A DNA stretch of 64,000 nt from Volvox africanus (taxonomy: Eukaryota > Chlorophyta > Chlorophyceae > Chlamydomonadales > Volvocaceae): the NCBI GenBank assembly GCA_030268105.1, contig BSDZ01000053.1, positions 46,007 to 110,006 of the forward strand. Direction: 5' to 3'. Every line of letters starts with the position of its first letter. Position 1 is the stretch's first letter. Under the pieces are notes generated by a model. The model did not search any database, was not told where the DNA came from, and worked only from the letters and a program-made list of their open reading frames with translations. Of the stretch, positions 63,453-64,000 are shown piece by piece. Made by a program: the position numbers and the translations under genes.

Positions 63453-63523
63453 GCACCAGTGGTATAGTGGTAGCATAGGTCCTTGCCACGGACCAGACCC
63501 GAGTTCGATTGTCGGCTGGTGCA
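63453..63523 (+). tRNA. tRNA-Gly(GCC) copy 29, T-stem C61G
   Basis: C61G variant. The window ends 477 bases after this tRNA, before the GT tract of its unit, so the array continues to the right. Confidence 0.87.
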
Positions 63524-64000
63524 TCCGACCGTCAGGAACGCAGTCTGCCTCGGAGAGAGACCTATCCAAGACCTATCTGTAGGGACGCTGCAAGGGAGGT
63601 GGAATATATTCGCACACCTACACCCTATTCGTGATACAGCCTGCACGGAACTCCAGTGCACCTGTCGGCAAAACTGAGAGCAAGAACCCAGTGTGCTGTG
63701 GGTTGTGGGGTGTGGGATGGAGCTTGTGTGAGACAGGGAGACACTGCTGCATAGTAGAAATACTGGGCAGGGGGACTTATTGCTGGTCAATAGCTACTAT
63801 AAAGGTGAGCGGGAAAACATGTTGATTGGAGTTGAGGAAAGGGCCATCAATGGTGGCTTATTACACTCCTCAACCTTGTGTAGAAAGGTCAACACCTGTC
63901 CATACCTTTGGTGAGGCATTTAACAGCAGCAACCTACAGATGGGAGCAGGTAGAACTCATACCACACACACTTGACTTTCATTTAGCATTGCTGCTGTTT

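Larger units (their letters stand above)
7079..64000 (+). repeat. Tandem array of tRNA-Gly(GCC) repeat units
   Basis: 29 tRNA-bearing units in the same orientation, spaced 1738-1912 bp from tRNA to tRNA, continuing beyond the right edge. Each unit runs: 8-base minisatellite, GC-rich lead-in, tRNA, about 700 bp of unique sequence, (GT)14-23, about 340 bp, an 18-base minisatellite of 1-3 copies, then a 166-bp segment that is present (long units, about 1850-1910 bp) or absent (short units, about 1740-1765 bp). By tRNA number, short units follow copies 4-9, 11, 16 and 19; all other complete units are long. Neighbouring units are nearly identical by eye, pointing to unequal exchange or gene conversion. 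The eleventh unit holds a copia element. The reading frames in the units look like by-products of the repeats and are not annotated as genes. Confidence 0.97.

Overview
The window is nuclear DNA of a eukaryote. Three things show this: LTR retrotransposons of the Ty3/gypsy and Ty1/copia types, one carrying a chromodomain; tRNA genes without an encoded CCA end; and long intergenic tandem repeats. I cannot name the species. By my recollection the tRNA-Gly looks plant-like, and the stretch between Gag and protease of the gypsy element resembles one seen in algal elements, so a member of the algal/plant lineage is a weak guess. No single-copy host protein gene could be supported anywhere in the 64 kb.

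Layout. (1) Positions 1-5394 hold the 3' part of a plus-strand Ty3/gypsy chromovirus: the Gag C-terminus, protease, reverse transcriptase, RNase H, integrase and chromodomain, then a polypurine tract and a probable 824-bp 3' LTR. Its reading frame has two interruptions: one in-frame TAG after Gag, and a one-base frame change between protease and RT. (2) Positions 5395-6986 look like the 5' end of an older minus-strand LTR element (LTR, primer binding site, leader, gag start), into which the gypsy element apparently inserted. (3) A 90-base AT-rich strip separates this from (4) a tandem array that starts near 7079 and runs off the right edge.

The array has 29 copies of a tRNA-Gly(GCC) gene, each inside a 1.74-1.91 kb repeat unit. 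Each unit contains, in order: an 8-base minisatellite, a short GC-rich lead-in, the tRNA gene, about 700 bp of unique sequence, a (GT)n tract, an 18-base minisatellite of 1-3 copies, and a 166-bp segment that is present in long units and absent in short ones. Only 3 of the 29 tRNA copies have a fully paired T-stem. Nineteen carry C61G, which breaks the 53:61 pair and alters the B box. No copy has a nearby run of four T's to end Pol III transcription. A three-unit block of about 5.55 kb is duplicated head to tail, so the array has higher-order structure.

One unit (the eleventh) is split by a complete 4519-bp minus-strand Ty1/copia element (25733-30251). It has identical 162-bp LTRs, a 5-bp target duplication, one intact 1364-codon gag-pol frame and a primer binding site matching the anticodon arm of initiator tRNA-Met. 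It is the only visibly intact coding element in the window and appears recent.
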